From NCBI RefSeq assembly GCF_019966515.1, contig NZ_JAIMIB010000006.1:62001-126000 (forward strand): a stretch of 64,000 nucleotides of DNA, in the 5' to 3' direction. Origin of the DNA: Roseovarius aestuarii. GTDB lineage: Bacteria; Pseudomonadota; Alphaproteobacteria; Rhodobacterales; Rhodobacteraceae. How positions within the stretch are numbered: the first letter of the stretch is position 1; each line of letters starts with the position of its first letter. Shown here piece after piece: positions 15,961 through 26,153 of this stretch. The translations under genes and the position numbers were made by a program. The notes beneath the pieces were generated by a model. That model was not told the origin of the DNA. It saw only the letters and a program-made list of their open reading frames with translations, and did no database searches.

Positions 15961-16530
15961 ATGAGATCACAGAAGTCACGTTCGCGGAATAAATCCAACC
16001 GCAACAACCGATCGGTTGGAAATGTTGTAAACCGGGTTTTTGACAGCTCGGGGCCTGAGGGCAAAGTGCGTGGCACACCTCAGCAAATCATTGAGAAATA
16101 CAACCAGTTAGCGCGCGATTCGCAGCTATCTGGTGACCGGGTCGCTACCGAGAACTTCCAGCAGCATGCCGAGCATTACCTGCGCCTTCTGGGGGCTGCC
16201 CAGAAAGAACAGGACGCCCGCCGCGAGCAGCAGGAACGCGAGAACCGCGAACGCCAGCAAGAACGCGACCGTGAGCGCGCCAAACGTCAGGAACGCGAAT
16301 CAAACGCCCCCCTGAGCGATGATCCCTCCGAGGCACCCCAGCCCGATGTCATGGGACAGCCCGAGGCAGGGGATAGCGGTCTGGTCGAGACCCCCGAAAG
16401 CCAACAGCCACCAAAGCCCAAGCGTACGCGTAAACCCAAGGCACCAAAGCCGGTTGAGGATGCGCCGGCGGAAACGGCTGAAGCGCAGCCCAAAGACGGC
16501 GCTCCAGATGCACCTGAGGCCGCTGAGTAA
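15961..16530 (+). CDS. DUF4167 domain protein
   Basis: The 189-residue protein has a basic N-terminus (MRSQKSRSRNKSNRNNRSVG) and the DUF4167 core with VFDSSGPEGKVRGTPQQIIEKY and AENYFQQ-like helices (NFQQHAEHYLRLL). A charged Arg/Glu coiled stretch (about residues 80-110) and a Pro/Ala/Lys-rich disordered tail complete it. The family is restricted largely to alphaproteobacteria and often follows prmC, as here. The composition suggests nucleic-acid or ribosome association, but no function is established. Confidence 0.88.
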   Translation: MRSQKSRSRNKSNRNNRSVGNVVNRVFDSSGPEGKVRGTPQQIIEKYNQLARDSQLSGDRVATENFQQHAEHYLRLLGAAQKEQDARREQQERENRERQQERDRERAKRQERESNAPLSDDPSEAPQPDVMGQPEAGDSGLVETPESQQPPKPKRTRKPKAPKPVEDAPAETAEAQPKDGAPDAPEAAE

Positions 16531-16584
16531 GCTCAAATATGGTGTGTAATCATCGAGGCGCTGCTCGTTTCGGGTGGCGCTTTG

Positions 16585-17421
16585 TTAATTCTGCATCTGT
16601 CGGGCGAGGGCGCAGAATTGCTCAAGCTCGACGGTTTCGGCGCGGTCAGTGGGTTTGATCCCTGCTGCGATCAAACGATCTTCGATATCCGGTGCAAGTC
16701 CTTTTAGCGCGGCGCGCAACATTTTGCGGCGTTGGTTGAAGGCCCGGGCGACGACCATTTCCAGGGTCTTGGCATCGGCAGGGTAACGCGGCCCCTGCAG
16801 AGCGGTCAGATGCACGACGGCGCTTGAAACCTTTGGCGGAGGTGTGAACGCCTCGGGTGGCAGGTTCATCACGATCCGCGCCTCGCAACGCCAGCCCGCC
16901 AATAATGCCAACCGTCCATAGGCCTTGGAGCCGGGCCGGGCGATGATCCGTTCTGCCACCTCGCGCTGGAACATCAGCGTCAGGCTTTGCCAGAAAGGCG
17001 GCCATTGCGGCGGGGTCAGCCAGCGCACCAGAAGCTCGGTCCCGATATTGTAGGGCAGGTTGGCTGCAACGCGGATCGGCGGCGTGAGATATGTGAGTGG
17101 GTCAAGCTCCAGCGCGTCGGCGTTGATCACCTGCAACCGTCCTGGTGCTGCCTCGGCAATCTGTTCCAGTGCCGGCAGGCAGCGAGTATCCTTTTCCACC
17201 GCCAGCACCCGGCGCGCGCCTTCCGCCAGCAGTCCACGGGTCAGGCCCCCCGGGCCAGGGCCGATTTCAAGCACGTCGCACTGGCTCAGATCACCGGCCT
17301 GACGGGCGATCTTGGCGGTCAGGTTCAGATCCAGCAGGAAATTCTGCCCTAGTGATTTGCGCGCCGCCAGATCATGTTCGGCAATGACCTGACGCAGCGG
17401 GGGTAGGGCATTAAGGTTCAT
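16585..17421 (-). CDS. rsmA: 16S rRNA (adenine1518/1519-N6) dimethyltransferase
   Basis: The 278-residue KsgA/RsmA enzyme dimethylates two adjacent adenines in helix 45 of 16S rRNA. Motifs seen are [10 protein letters not shown] near residue 23, the SAM-binding [14 protein letters not shown] and the catalytic [11 protein letters not shown]. It is the last gene of the lpt-surA-pdxA-rsmA cluster, with its ATG overlapping the pdxA stop by four bases. Confidence 0.97.
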   Translation of the reverse strand: MNLNALPPLRQVIAEHDLAARKSLGQNFLLDLNLTAKIARQAGDLSQCDVLEIGPGPGGLTRGLLAEGARRVLAVEKDTRCLPALEQIAEAAPGRLQVINADALELDPLTYLTPPIRVAANLPYNIGTELLVRWLTPPQWPPFWQSLTLMFQREVAERIIARPGSKAYGRLALLAGWRCEARIVMNLPPEAFTPPPKVSSAVVHLTALQGPRYPADAKTLEMVVARAFNQRRKMLRAALKGLAPDIEDRLIAAGIKPTDRAETVELEQFCALARQMQN

Positions 17422-18389
17422 CTGCGCCGCGCCTCGCCCATTCGAGCGGCCATTTTCAGCGCTTCGATCAGCGAGGTTGGGTTGGCGACGCCCTTCCCGG
17501 CGATATCCAGTGCGGTGCCATGATCTGGTGAGGTGCGGATAAAGGGCAGGCCAAGGGTGACGTTCACGCCGCGATCGAAATCCAGCGTCTTGATCGGAAT
17601 AAGCGCCTGATCGTGATACATCGCGATTGCGGCGTCATAACCCGCCCGTGCCTTGGCATGAAACATCGTGTCCGCCGACATTGGGCCCGCCAGATCGAAC
17701 CCTTCCCGACGCAGCCGCTCGATCAACGGCGCAATCAACTCGATTTCTTCCCGGCCCATCTTTCCGCCTTCACCTGCGTGAGGATTAAGGCCGGCAACGG
17801 CCAGTCTGGGCGCGGGGATGCCGAAATCGCGGATCAGCGCGGTATGTGTGATGTGCAGTGTCGCCTCTAACAGATCGGCGTTCAGGTGGCGTGGCACTTC
17901 GTGCAGCGGGATGTGGATCGTGGTTGGCACAACCCGTAACTGATCGCTTGCCAGCATCATCACCACGCGATCCACCCCGGCGAGTGCCGCCAGGTATTCC
18001 GTATGGCCCGGATAAGCGAACCCCGCGCCATCCTGAAGGGCCTGTTTGTGGATCGGTGCGGTGCAGAGCGCCGATGCCGCACTGTCCCGAACCAGATCAA
18101 CACCCCGGGCGATCACGTCGATCACGCCTTGGGCATGGTCAGCGTTGGGCATACCGGGGGTTAGTGTGCCGTCGAAATCATGCCGCAGCACGGGCAGCCC
18201 GGTGGCGCAGGCGGTAACGGCCTCGGATGCTGCGCTGATCTCGGTCGTCGGGGTACCCGCTGGCAGGTGCCGGGGATCGCCGATGAAAAAGAACGGCAAC
18301 TCCGTCCCCAGAACACCCCACGCGCGGGCCGCGAGTTCAGGACCGACCCCCGCCGGTTCGCCGCAGCTGAGCGCAACGGGCAGTATCAT
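17418..18389 (-). CDS. pdxA: 4-hydroxythreonine-4-phosphate dehydrogenase
   Basis: The 323-residue enzyme oxidises 4-phosphohydroxy-L-threonine in the DXP-dependent pyridoxal phosphate pathway. The metal-binding histidines and aspartate lie in [23 protein letters not shown] and [13 protein letters not shown]-terminal [13 protein letters not shown] is typical. It overlaps both neighbours by four bases (surA upstream, rsmA downstream), the same order as in many proteobacteria. Confidence 0.96.
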   Translation of the reverse strand: MILPVALSCGEPAGVGPELAARAWGVLGTELPFFFIGDPRHLPAGTPTTEISAASEAVTACATGLPVLRHDFDGTLTPGMPNADHAQGVIDVIARGVDLVRDSAASALCTAPIHKQALQDGAGFAYPGHTEYLAALAGVDRVVMMLASDQLRVVPTTIHIPLHEVPRHLNADLLEATLHITHTALIRDFGIPAPRLAVAGLNPHAGEGGKMGREEIELIAPLIERLRREGFDLAGPMSADTMFHAKARAGYDAAIAMYHDQALIPIKTLDFDRGVNVTLGLPFIRTSPDHGTALDIAGKGVANPTSLIEALKMAARMGEARRR

Positions 18390-19627
18390 TTTTCGATTAT
18401 CCGCGCCTCAGCCAGCAACTGCTCCAGATAGCCTTCGGAAAAGGCTTGAAGCCGCTGGTTGCGGATAAAGCCGCTCAGTGCCTCGTCGGTGGGTCCGTCA
18501 TCTTCCAGTTTCGGCGTTCGCCCGCAGAGCATGAGCAGGACAAGGGTTTGCCCGTTGGCGCGCGTAAGCGTTGTCGATACCTCGCCCGGATCAAGCTTGG
18601 ACAGTTCGAAGGCGATGTCGGTTGGCAGTTCGGCCGGTGCTTTGGTTCCACGCTCCAGCACAGTTTCGGGTTGGCCGTGGGCGATCCCGTAAAGATCGTC
18701 GCAGGTGTCGGTATCGGCGTCGATCCGGGCGGCGCGCGCGAGTGCTTTTTCACTACGTCCGCCATCGATATAATAGGCGGCGAATTCGATGGCGGAATAC
18801 TCCTGGACCGGTGCTTCAAGCTCTTCGATGTCGCGTAGCTGGAACAAAGCGATGGCACCCTGGATCGGCAGCGGATCTGACACTTCGCCCGGACCAAGGC
18901 CCAATACGATCTGCCGTAGCCCAGGTGGCAGGTCGGTGATTGCCTGCCAGTTTAGACGTCCGCCGCGATCCCTGCTCGCAGTGGCCGAATAGTTTCGGGC
19001 CGCCGAGGAAAATTCGGCCTCTGATGTTATTTCCGAGATCCGGGTGGCGCGTTCCTGCATGACCTGAGGATCCACACCGTCCGTGGGCATGATGATCTCT
19101 GAAAGCAATACGCGTACGCCTGCTTGCCCTGATACCGCCGAGCGGGCGCGCTCCAGATCCGATTCGCTAACCGATACACGCCGGGCGAAACGGGATTGCG
19201 TTACCTCGCGCCAGCTAATCCCGGCACGTACAAATTCGCGAAAGGTCGATCTGGCAACACCAGCGCCCTCTAACTGGCGGATCATCTGTTCGGCTTCCAG
19301 GTTGGCACGGCCCGCAAATTCTTCGATACCGGCTTGCAGATCGGTGTCTTCCACAACGATGCCATCGGCCTTGGCGGCATCCAGTTTCAGCCGGTCTTCG
19401 ATCAACTGTTCACGCGCAAGTTTGGCCGGATCTCCCGGTGCCCGGAAAAGCGATAGCATGCGGGCGCGCTGTTCGATCTCGTATCGGGTGATCGACTGGT
19501 CATTGACGGTTATCACCGTGTCGAAGAGGTTCTGGGCCCCTGCTGGCATGCCAGTGGCGCCAGCCAACCCCACAATCATGGCGATCCGGGCAAACGCGGC
19601 GAAGATATTGCGCATCCTAACTCTCAT
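18386..19627 (-). CDS. surA: SurA-type periplasmic peptidyl-prolyl isomerase/chaperone
   Basis: The 413-residue protein has a signal peptide ending near GAQ (about residue 32), a SurA N-terminal helical domain (IEQRARMLSLF, AREQLIEDRLKLDAA) and one parvulin-like domain (VRVLLSEIIMPTDG to AIALFQLRDI). A long C-terminal helical part follows. It escorts outer-membrane proteins through the periplasm. The start at 19627 has AGGAAG eight bases upstream and lies just after the lptD stop, so the chaperone is made alongside one of its main clients. Confidence 0.92.
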   Translation of the reverse strand: MRVRMRNIFAAFARIAMIVGLAGATGMPAGAQNLFDTVITVNDQSITRYEIEQRARMLSLFRAPGDPAKLAREQLIEDRLKLDAAKADGIVVEDTDLQAGIEEFAGRANLEAEQMIRQLEGAGVARSTFREFVRAGISWREVTQSRFARRVSVSESDLERARSAVSGQAGVRVLLSEIIMPTDGVDPQVMQERATRISEITSEAEFSSAARNYSATASRDRGGRLNWQAITDLPPGLRQIVLGLGPGEVSDPLPIQGAIALFQLRDIEELEAPVQEYSAIEFAAYYIDGGRSEKALARAARIDADTDTCDDLYGIAHGQPETVLERGTKAPAELPTDIAFELSKLDPGEVSTTLTRANGQTLVLLMLCGRTPKLEDDGPTDEALSGFIRNQRLQAFSEGYLEQLLAEARIIEK

Positions 19628-19632
19628 ACTGC

Positions 19633-21816
19633 TTACTTCCTGCATTTCCGGACATAGGATTTGTCCTCGGTTTTGAAACTAAACCCTCTGAGACCAACCG
19701 TCAGGCTGATATCGGTTGTTGCTTCGCGGTTCGTAGAGGTGCGAAAGCGCCGCAAGGCTGCAAGTTCGATCTCCACGCATTCATTCGTATAGGTCACGCC
19801 AACACCCGCTCGTACATTGCGATCGGCAACCACGTCATAACGCCATTCGGCACTGCCGGTCCAGTGCCGCGAGATTCGGTAACTGCCGTCAAACTCCCAT
19901 TCGGAAACATCGCTGTTACGTTCTTCTGCCGGATCAGCCTGTAGCCATATATAACTTGCGCCGATATTGGCCTTGCCATTTATCCACCCGGCGCGAGCCT
20001 CGGTTTTGGTTACATTCGAAAAGTCCTCGAAAATGCTGCGCGCGGTAAAAGAAACACCATTTTTCAGTTTGATCTGACCCGCGAGCAGGAAATCCGATGC
20101 TTTTCCCTGAAGCCCGGAGGCATCGGTAAAGCTGGTTGTGCCATCTATTTCTAGCTGTCTCTCGTTTCGGATCACCTGCCCGAACGTCAGTGTCGACGTC
20201 CAGCCTTTCGGGGCTATGCGGGTCCAGTTGATACCGTAAGCAAGACTGGCGCCGCGTTCGCGCCTGTCGGGGGCTGTAAAACGTGAAAGTGACAGCAGAT
20301 TGCCTTCGTCAAAATCGACCCGGGTGCTCTCGTCGTTGGGCACGTCAGGGTTGCTGCCGCCCGCCCATGCAAGTTGCAGCATCGGTTCGATGATATGCGT
20401 GGCGTTATTTGAAGTCTTTTTTATCAGAGGCATCCGAAAGACGACCGAGGCTGATGGGGTGATCTCGCTTGCTTGAGAACGTGACGTACCGCCTGCCTGG
20501 TTGATGAGAAACTTGTCAAACGCGACGCCGGTCTGAAACCGCGTATGGATACCCTGCGGCAGAATCCAGGACCGATGCCAATCCAAGCTGCTTGTGAAGC
20601 GGGTCACATCGCGCCCGTCTGCAAACCTGTCGAAATCGGGCCCGTCGAACCGCAGATCAGAACTTCGGTAGTGGCTATGCGCCTCGGCGAACAACCGCAA
20701 CTCGCCGCCCAGGCGTTTTGGAAAGAAACGTTTTTCGTATTCTATATTGCCAACGACGGTGGGAAAGGTCGCGTTGCTTTCGCGTCTGCGAAGTGTCTTG
20801 AAATGCGTGACGGCTCCGCGAATGAATTCGTCCCGCCGTGCCCGCGTTACTGAGATTTCGCTGTCCAGCCGGTTCTTGGCGGTGATTCCGTAATCGTCGA
20901 GGTATTCATCGTCATTGACGGTTTCCAGATCGAAGGCCAGTCTGAAATCCCTTGGCAGGTTGAATTTGCCTTCGGCAAACAAATAGCCCCGGGTCGAACG
21001 TTCCCCCGCCTCGTCATCGGAAATCGCCGTGTTGATCTCGATATCGCCATTAACGAAAGCCTGGCGATACCGAAGCGCCAGCGTAGTAGATTTGGTGGCC
21101 AGCAGCGGTGTTACCGTCAGATCGCGGTGATCGCCCAGTTTGATGAAATAAGGTACCCGCACGCCAAAGCCGAGATCGCTGGAATTTATCAGCGAAGGGA
21201 TCAGAAAACCGGTCGCACGTTCCAGTGTCGGGTCGGGCAAGCGCAGCCGGGGCAGGTAGAAGACCGGCACATCCAGCACCCGGAACTGGGCATCGTGGAA
21301 ATAGATCTGACGTTCGTGCTGGTCATGGATGATCCGGCGCGCCCTGATCTGCCATAACGGGGCATGGTCATCGTTGCAGATACGGCACGAGGTTACCGCA
21401 GCCTTGTAGAGCTGCGTGTAGCGCCCGTTCACCCGGTCCATCCTGTGGGCCGCCATTTGCAACTGGTCGTCAAACACGACACGCGCGCCGCGCAGGATGC
21501 CGTTTGCCATGTTCCGGTCCAGCTCGCCGGAATCGGCAAGTACCAGGGTCGACTGGCCATCATTCAACGTCATTGGCCCTTCGATCGACAGCATTTCGGT
21601 GCTGCGGTCATAGGTGATGGATTTCGCTTTCAGGCGCTGCCCCTGATAGACCGCCTCGACATTGCCTTCGGCAACGAGCTTGTCGTCGCCGGTGATATAG
21701 ACCTCATCCGCGACGAGTAGCGCCCCCAAAGCCGAGGCATCCTGTGCCATGCCAGAAGTCGGCAGGCTTATCAGCGCAATCAGAATCGCGGCCAGGCGTG
21801 GAAAACGGCGGATCAT
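19633..21816 (-). CDS. lptD: LPS-assembly outer-membrane protein LptD
   Basis: The 727-residue protein has a signal peptide (ending near GMAQ), an OstA/LptA-like periplasmic domain (VYITGDDKLVAEGNVEAVYQ) and a large beta-barrel domain. It inserts lipopolysaccharide into the outer leaflet together with LptE. The few cysteines include SCRIC near residue 145 and one close to the C-terminus, consistent with the disulfides LptD needs. The ATG at 21816 has a GGAGG site and overlaps the lptG stop by four bases. Confidence 0.96.
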   Translation of the reverse strand: MIRRFPRLAAILIALISLPTSGMAQDASALGALLVADEVYITGDDKLVAEGNVEAVYQGQRLKAKSITYDRSTEMLSIEGPMTLNDGQSTLVLADSGELDRNMANGILRGARVVFDDQLQMAAHRMDRVNGRYTQLYKAAVTSCRICNDDHAPLWQIRARRIIHDQHERQIYFHDAQFRVLDVPVFYLPRLRLPDPTLERATGFLIPSLINSSDLGFGVRVPYFIKLGDHRDLTVTPLLATKSTTLALRYRQAFVNGDIEINTAISDDEAGERSTRGYLFAEGKFNLPRDFRLAFDLETVNDDEYLDDYGITAKNRLDSEISVTRARRDEFIRGAVTHFKTLRRRESNATFPTVVGNIEYEKRFFPKRLGGELRLFAEAHSHYRSSDLRFDGPDFDRFADGRDVTRFTSSLDWHRSWILPQGIHTRFQTGVAFDKFLINQAGGTSRSQASEITPSASVVFRMPLIKKTSNNATHIIEPMLQLAWAGGSNPDVPNDESTRVDFDEGNLLSLSRFTAPDRRERGASLAYGINWTRIAPKGWTSTLTFGQVIRNERQLEIDGTTSFTDASGLQGKASDFLLAGQIKLKNGVSFTARSIFEDFSNVTKTEARAGWINGKANIGASYIWLQADPAEERNSDVSEWEFDGSYRISRHWTGSAEWRYDVVADRNVRAGVGVTYTNECVEIELAALRRFRTSTNREATTDISLTVGLRGFSFKTEDKSYVRKCRK

Positions 21817-22904
21817 CCGTCCTCCATATGCAGCACGATGCCAAGTGCCAAGAGGAACGACGCCACCGGCGGCGCCCAAGCTGCCAAAAGGATCGGAATC
21901 TGACCGTTTTCACCCAGGATTTGGGCAAAGTTCCGGATGTAGTGCAGCCCAAACCCCAACAGTACCGCGGTCAACACGGCAACGCCCGTATTGCCCAGCC
22001 TTGTATGTCGCATGGTGAAGCCGGCGGCGATCAGCACTAGCGCCGTCAGAAACAGAGGTCGCGCAAGCTCCATCTGGAACCACATCGAATAGCGCCGCGC
22101 CGAAAATCCCGCATTTTCCAGCTGTGCGATGAAGCGTGGCAAATCCCAGATCGGGATATACTCGGGCTTGCCGAAACTATCGATGATCCTTGCCTGCGTC
22201 AGCGAGGACGGGATGGACATCTGCTTCATGACGATGGCTTCGGATTCAGGATTTCCGCCACGTTTCAGGTCCCACTTTTTAGCCCGTTTCAAGAGCCATT
22301 CCCCATCGCCCAGTTTTGCTTCCCGTGCGGCGATGCGGGTCAGGGGTGTGCCTTCAGGTGAAAACGAAACAAAGGTCGCATCATAAAGAACGCCCACATC
22401 CGAACTGGCCCGCGCTGCATGGATCACGGTCTGACCCTCCGAGCTGCCCTGGCGTAGCCACAACCCTTCGGAGGTGATCGCCAGCACGTTCGAGCCGAAG
22501 CCGAAATAGGTATTGACCAGATCGTGATATCGTTTCGACGACGCTGCAACGATCGGATTGAACATCGTTATCGTCAGAATGCCGATCATCGCCGCCACCG
22601 TAAGCGGCGCCATCAGGGTTCCCAATGCCGAACGACCCGCCGCGCGCACGACAACCAGTTCGGAACTGCGCGCCAGCCGCACAAACAGCGCGACCGAGGC
22701 CAGAATGATGATAAGGGGCAGAATCTCGTAGGTGGCATGTGGCAGGTTCAGCAGGACGATCTCGACAACATCGCCGAAAGCCAGATCGGGGAAATCCTGT
22801 AATTCGTCCACAAGATCGATCAAACCCAGTAGGACGGCAAAAACGATAAAAATGCTGACAAAGGTCAACAGAAACCTGCGCGCGAAGTAGAAATGCAGGG
22901 TCAT
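21813..22904 (-). CDS. lptG: LPS export ABC transporter permease LptG
   Basis: The 363-residue inner-membrane protein has the YjgP/YjgQ layout: three N-terminal helices, a periplasmic beta-jellyroll-like domain (about residues 130-260) and three C-terminal helices. With LptF and the ATPase LptB it extracts lipopolysaccharide from the inner membrane. LptB is not encoded in this window. The start overlaps the lptF stop (ATGA, 22901-22904). Confidence 0.95.
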   Translation of the reverse strand: MTLHFYFARRFLLTFVSIFIVFAVLLGLIDLVDELQDFPDLAFGDVVEIVLLNLPHATYEILPLIIILASVALFVRLARSSELVVVRAAGRSALGTLMAPLTVAAMIGILTITMFNPIVAASSKRYHDLVNTYFGFGSNVLAITSEGLWLRQGSSEGQTVIHAARASSDVGVLYDATFVSFSPEGTPLTRIAAREAKLGDGEWLLKRAKKWDLKRGGNPESEAIVMKQMSIPSSLTQARIIDSFGKPEYIPIWDLPRFIAQLENAGFSARRYSMWFQMELARPLFLTALVLIAAGFTMRHTRLGNTGVAVLTAVLLGFGLHYIRNFAQILGENGQIPILLAAWAPPVASFLLALGIVLHMEDG

Positions 22905-24052
22905 GGTGCGTCTCCTGCCGACTGGCGCCGCGTGAACATTCTTGTGAAGCCGGGATTTGCCGAGATGTAGAGCAGTATCAGGCTCAGGATACTGCCTACG
23001 GCAGCAGGCACATACATCAGAGGCCAAAGGCTTGCATTTTTCAACACGGGCCCCGAAGCTGCCCCTTCCACCAATTTGATCGATACCAGCAACAGGAACG
23101 CGACGATCACCTGCCGCCAAACGCCGAAACGGCTGTAATTTCCCAAAAGAAGTGTGGCAAAGCCAATCGTCGCCGCCACGATACACATCAGTACCTGGGC
23201 AAATCGGCTATGTGCCTCATAGGCCACCGCGCCCAACCCTACCCCGCTCTGTTCGGCGATTTCCCCTGGTTTGAGCAACAAGTCGGATGTCTTTGCAAAG
23301 GCAACCTCGGTCGTACCTGTCGAATCGCTGACAACAAGCGTGCTGATATCGTAAGAGAAATCGTCGAAATGCGTGGTGAAAAGCCGATTATTCTCTCGGT
23401 TGTGGGTTTGTGCCAGGCCCTTGACCATCACCAGCTTGGTTCCACCGTCCTGCTGGACCAGATAGGCGGTGGACGAGGTATAGGTCACCGGGTTGTCGCG
23501 GTCGCGCCGGTCCGACAGAAAGACATTCTGAAGCTCTCCGACCGGTGTGATGTTGCGAATGTAGAAGGTGATACCGGGTGCCGGGTGCAGAAATTCCCCT
23601 GCGGTCAAGAGTTTGGCAGTGATGTTCTGACTGATTTCGGCCTGACGACGTTCCAGCTGCGAGAGGCTGGATGGAATGAGGAAATGCGTAAGGATAGACA
23701 TCATCGCGGCCACGATAATCCCGAACACAACCACGGGCCTGATCAGCCGATAGGGCGAATAGCCAGTCGCCTGCATTACCGTCAACTCACTTTCGGTGCT
23801 AAGCCGGTTGGTGACGTAGACCGCACCGGCAAAGGCCGCGATTGGCAGCACGATGCCGATCACACCTGGCAGAGTGAGCGCGGTGAATTCAAGAAAAACC
23901 CAGGCTGGCTGGCCATCGGCGATCAGGCGGTCGAACATGCGCACGGCTTTGTTGATCCAGAAGATCGATACGAGCACGAGCGCAAAGAACCCAAAAAGCA
24001 CCATGAATTGCGACAGCATGTATCTGTCGAATCTGGTCACACTCACCCCCAT
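22901..24052 (-). CDS. lptF: LPS export ABC transporter permease LptF
   Basis: The 383-residue partner of LptG starts MGVSVTRFDRYMLSQFMVLF and shows LSTESELTVMQATGYSPY in the coupling-helix region. A periplasmic domain and three C-terminal helices follow. It is the first gene of the cluster and diverges from pepA across 115 bases, which probably hold both promoters. The order lptF-lptG-lptD-surA-pdxA-rsmA couples LPS export, outer-membrane assembly and two housekeeping enzymes. Confidence 0.95.
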   Translation of the reverse strand: MGVSVTRFDRYMLSQFMVLFGFFALVLVSIFWINKAVRMFDRLIADGQPAWVFLEFTALTLPGVIGIVLPIAAFAGAVYVTNRLSTESELTVMQATGYSPYRLIRPVVVFGIIVAAMMSILTHFLIPSSLSQLERRQAEISQNITAKLLTAGEFLHPAPGITFYIRNITPVGELQNVFLSDRRDRDNPVTYTSSTAYLVQQDGGTKLVMVKGLAQTHNRENNRLFTTHFDDFSYDISTLVVSDSTGTTEVAFAKTSDLLLKPGEIAEQSGVGLGAVAYEAHSRFAQVLMCIVAATIGFATLLLGNYSRFGVWRQVIVAFLLLVSIKLVEGAASGPVLKNASLWPLMYVPAAVGSILSLILLYISANPGFTRMFTRRQSAGDAP

Positions 24053-24167
24053 TAAATCAGTCCCGTTCCGGGCAGATTAACGGAATTGACCGGGCGGGAA
24101 AACTGCTATCTGGTCAAGTCGGCAGTCGCGCGCTAGGACTGAGACACCCCAAAACAGGAGCAGACCC

Positions 24168-25640
24168 ATGACAGACCCGGTGGCCGTTAACTTTTGCGAG
24201 ACAGATCTTGATCAGATCACCGGGGCCAAGGGGCGCGTTGCGGTTATCGTAACTCCGGATGGCAAGCTGGACGCGGGCGCGCGCCGCGCCAATAAACTGA
24301 CCAAAGGTGCACTGGCGCGTCTGGTGGAAAGCAAGGCTTGGGAAAAGAAGAAACCCGGTGATTTGGTGACCATTGCCTGGCCCACTGGTATGGCGGCGGA
24401 TGCGCTTGACGTGATCTGCCTGCCGCGCGCTGCCAAACCGGAAGAGGTGCGTAAAGCAGGCGTCGCGCTGGGTAAGGCCAAGGGCAATGCCGCTCTTCTG
24501 GTGCTCGCCGGTCAGGTGCGTCGCCCGGTGGAACTGACCCTTGGTATTATTCTACGCGCCTACGAGTTCGCGACTCACAAGACGAAGGAAAAGGAAGAGG
24601 GCGCTGGCGTGACCCTGATGGTTGCCCGGCCCGATGAGGTTAAGGTCGATGCCGTTCCGGCGCTGGCGGTTGCCGAGGGTGTGTTCTTTACCCGCGATCT
24701 GGTCAGTGAACCCGCAAATCATCTGACCACGACCGAGTTTGCCGATCGCATTGCCGCGATGAAGGATCTGGGCCTCAAGATCACCATCCTTGACGAGGAT
24801 GAACTGAAAAAGAAAGGCTTGCACCTGCTGCTATCGGTTGGTCAGGGCAGCGCCAGCCCGTCGAAAGTCGCGGTGATGGAATGGAACGGTGGCAAGAAAG
24901 GCGACGCCCCGCTGGCACTGATCGGCAAAGGCGTGGTGTTCGACACCGGCGGCATCAGTCTGAAACCGGCGGCTGGCATGGAAGACATGACCATGGATAT
25001 GGGCGGTGCTGGCGTGGTTGCGGGCGTAATGCGAGCCCTGGCGCTGCGCAAGGCCAGGGCCAATGTCGTGGGTCTGGTGGGTCTGGTTGAAAACATGCCC
25101 TCGGACCGCGCCACGCGCCCCGGTGATGTTGTGACCTCAATGAAGGGCGACACGGTGGAGATCATTAATACCGACGCGGAGGGCCGGTTGGTGCTGGCCG
25201 ACGTGCTTTGGTACGCTCAGGAAAAGTACAAACCTTCTGGCATGATCAATCTCGCCACCCTGACCGGTGCGATCATCATTGGGTTGGGACATGAAAACGC
25301 AGGTGTGTTTTCCAATGATGACACGATCAGCAAGAACTTTCTCAAGGCTGCTGAAGCCGAAGGAGAAGGTGCCTGGCGCATGCCGATGGGCAAGGCCTAT
25401 GACGACATGCTGAAAAGCCAGATCGCAGATATGAAAAACGTCGGTGGCCGGGCGGCCGGGTCGATCACGGCGGCGCAGTTCCTCAAGCGGTTCGTCAATG
25501 ATGATTGCCCCTGGATTCATCTCGACATCGCCGGTGTGGCCTCGGTCAAATCGGAAACGAAATACTCGCCCAAGGGTGCCACCGGCTGGGGTGTCATGGC
25601 GCTTAACCGTCTGGTCGCGGATTGTTACGAGGGCGACTGA
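24168..25640 (+). CDS. pepA: Leucyl aminopeptidase (M17)
   Basis: The 490-residue enzyme removes N-terminal residues from peptides in the cytosol. The M17 catalytic domain shows IGKGVVFDTGGISLKPAAGM and the signature NTDAEGRLVLAD, which carry the two-metal ligands and catalytic arginine. The N-terminal third is the regulatory macro-like domain. The next gene, holC, starts directly after the stop; pepA-holC adjacency is common in proteobacteria. A second, divergent M17 enzyme is encoded at 30327. Confidence 0.97.
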   Translation: MTDPVAVNFCETDLDQITGAKGRVAVIVTPDGKLDAGARRANKLTKGALARLVESKAWEKKKPGDLVTIAWPTGMAADALDVICLPRAAKPEEVRKAGVALGKAKGNAALLVLAGQVRRPVELTLGIILRAYEFATHKTKEKEEGAGVTLMVARPDEVKVDAVPALAVAEGVFFTRDLVSEPANHLTTTEFADRIAAMKDLGLKITILDEDELKKKGLHLLLSVGQGSASPSKVAVMEWNGGKKGDAPLALIGKGVVFDTGGISLKPAAGMEDMTMDMGGAGVVAGVMRALALRKARANVVGLVGLVENMPSDRATRPGDVVTSMKGDTVEIINTDAEGRLVLADVLWYAQEKYKPSGMINLATLTGAIIIGLGHENAGVFSNDDTISKNFLKAAEAEGEGAWRMPMGKAYDDMLKSQIADMKNVGGRAAGSITAAQFLKRFVNDDCPWIHLDIAGVASVKSETKYSPKGATGWGVMALNRLVADCYEGD

Positions 25641-26099
25641 TTGGGAGCGGCTTATTTCTATCACCTGACACGCGCGCCGGTCGAACAGACCCTGCCGATG
25701 CTGCTGGGCAAGGCGTTGGGCGCTGGCTGGCGCGTGGCGGTGCGCGGATGCGATCCGGCCCGGATGGAATGGCTGGACGAAAAACTGTGGCTTGGCCCCG
25801 ATGACGGGTTCCTGCCCCACGGATTGGGCGGCAAGCCACATGAGGCTGATCAACCGGTGTTGCTAACCACCACCAGGGGCCTGCCCAATAATGCCACCTG
25901 CCTGATGAGCGTCGATGGTGCTGATGTCACGTCCGAAGAAGTAGAAACGCTCGATCGCGTCTGCGTGCTGTTCGACGGTAACGATCCTGCTGCCGTTGAC
26001 GTGGCACGCGGCCAGTGGAAGGCCCTGACCGATGCGGGCAGCTCCGCGCAATACTGGTCAGAGGAAAGCGGCCGCTGGGAAAAGAAGGCCGAGAAATAG
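25641..26099 (+). CDS. holC: DNA polymerase III subunit chi
   Basis: The 152-residue protein matches chi, the clamp-loader accessory subunit that contacts single-stranded-DNA-binding protein. Visible features are YFYHLTRAPVEQTLPMLLGKAL, RMEWLDEKLW and FLPHGLGG. The start is TTG, the first base after the pepA TGA stop, so expression depends on pepA translation. The position after pepA supports the call. Confidence 0.92.
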   Translation: MGAAYFYHLTRAPVEQTLPMLLGKALGAGWRVAVRGCDPARMEWLDEKLWLGPDDGFLPHGLGGKPHEADQPVLLTTTRGLPNNATCLMSVDGADVTSEEVETLDRVCVLFDGNDPAAVDVARGQWKALTDAGSSAQYWSEESGRWEKKAEK

Positions 26100-26153
26100 C
26101 GCTGGCAGGGTAGCAACCACTCCGGAGGTGCGCGACAGCGAAAGAAACAGGCT

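Noticed and set aside
15804..15992. Short open frame between prmC and the DUF4167 gene
   Set aside because: It lacks a ribosome site and family resemblance and overlaps the DUF4167 start. The region is more likely leader sequence.
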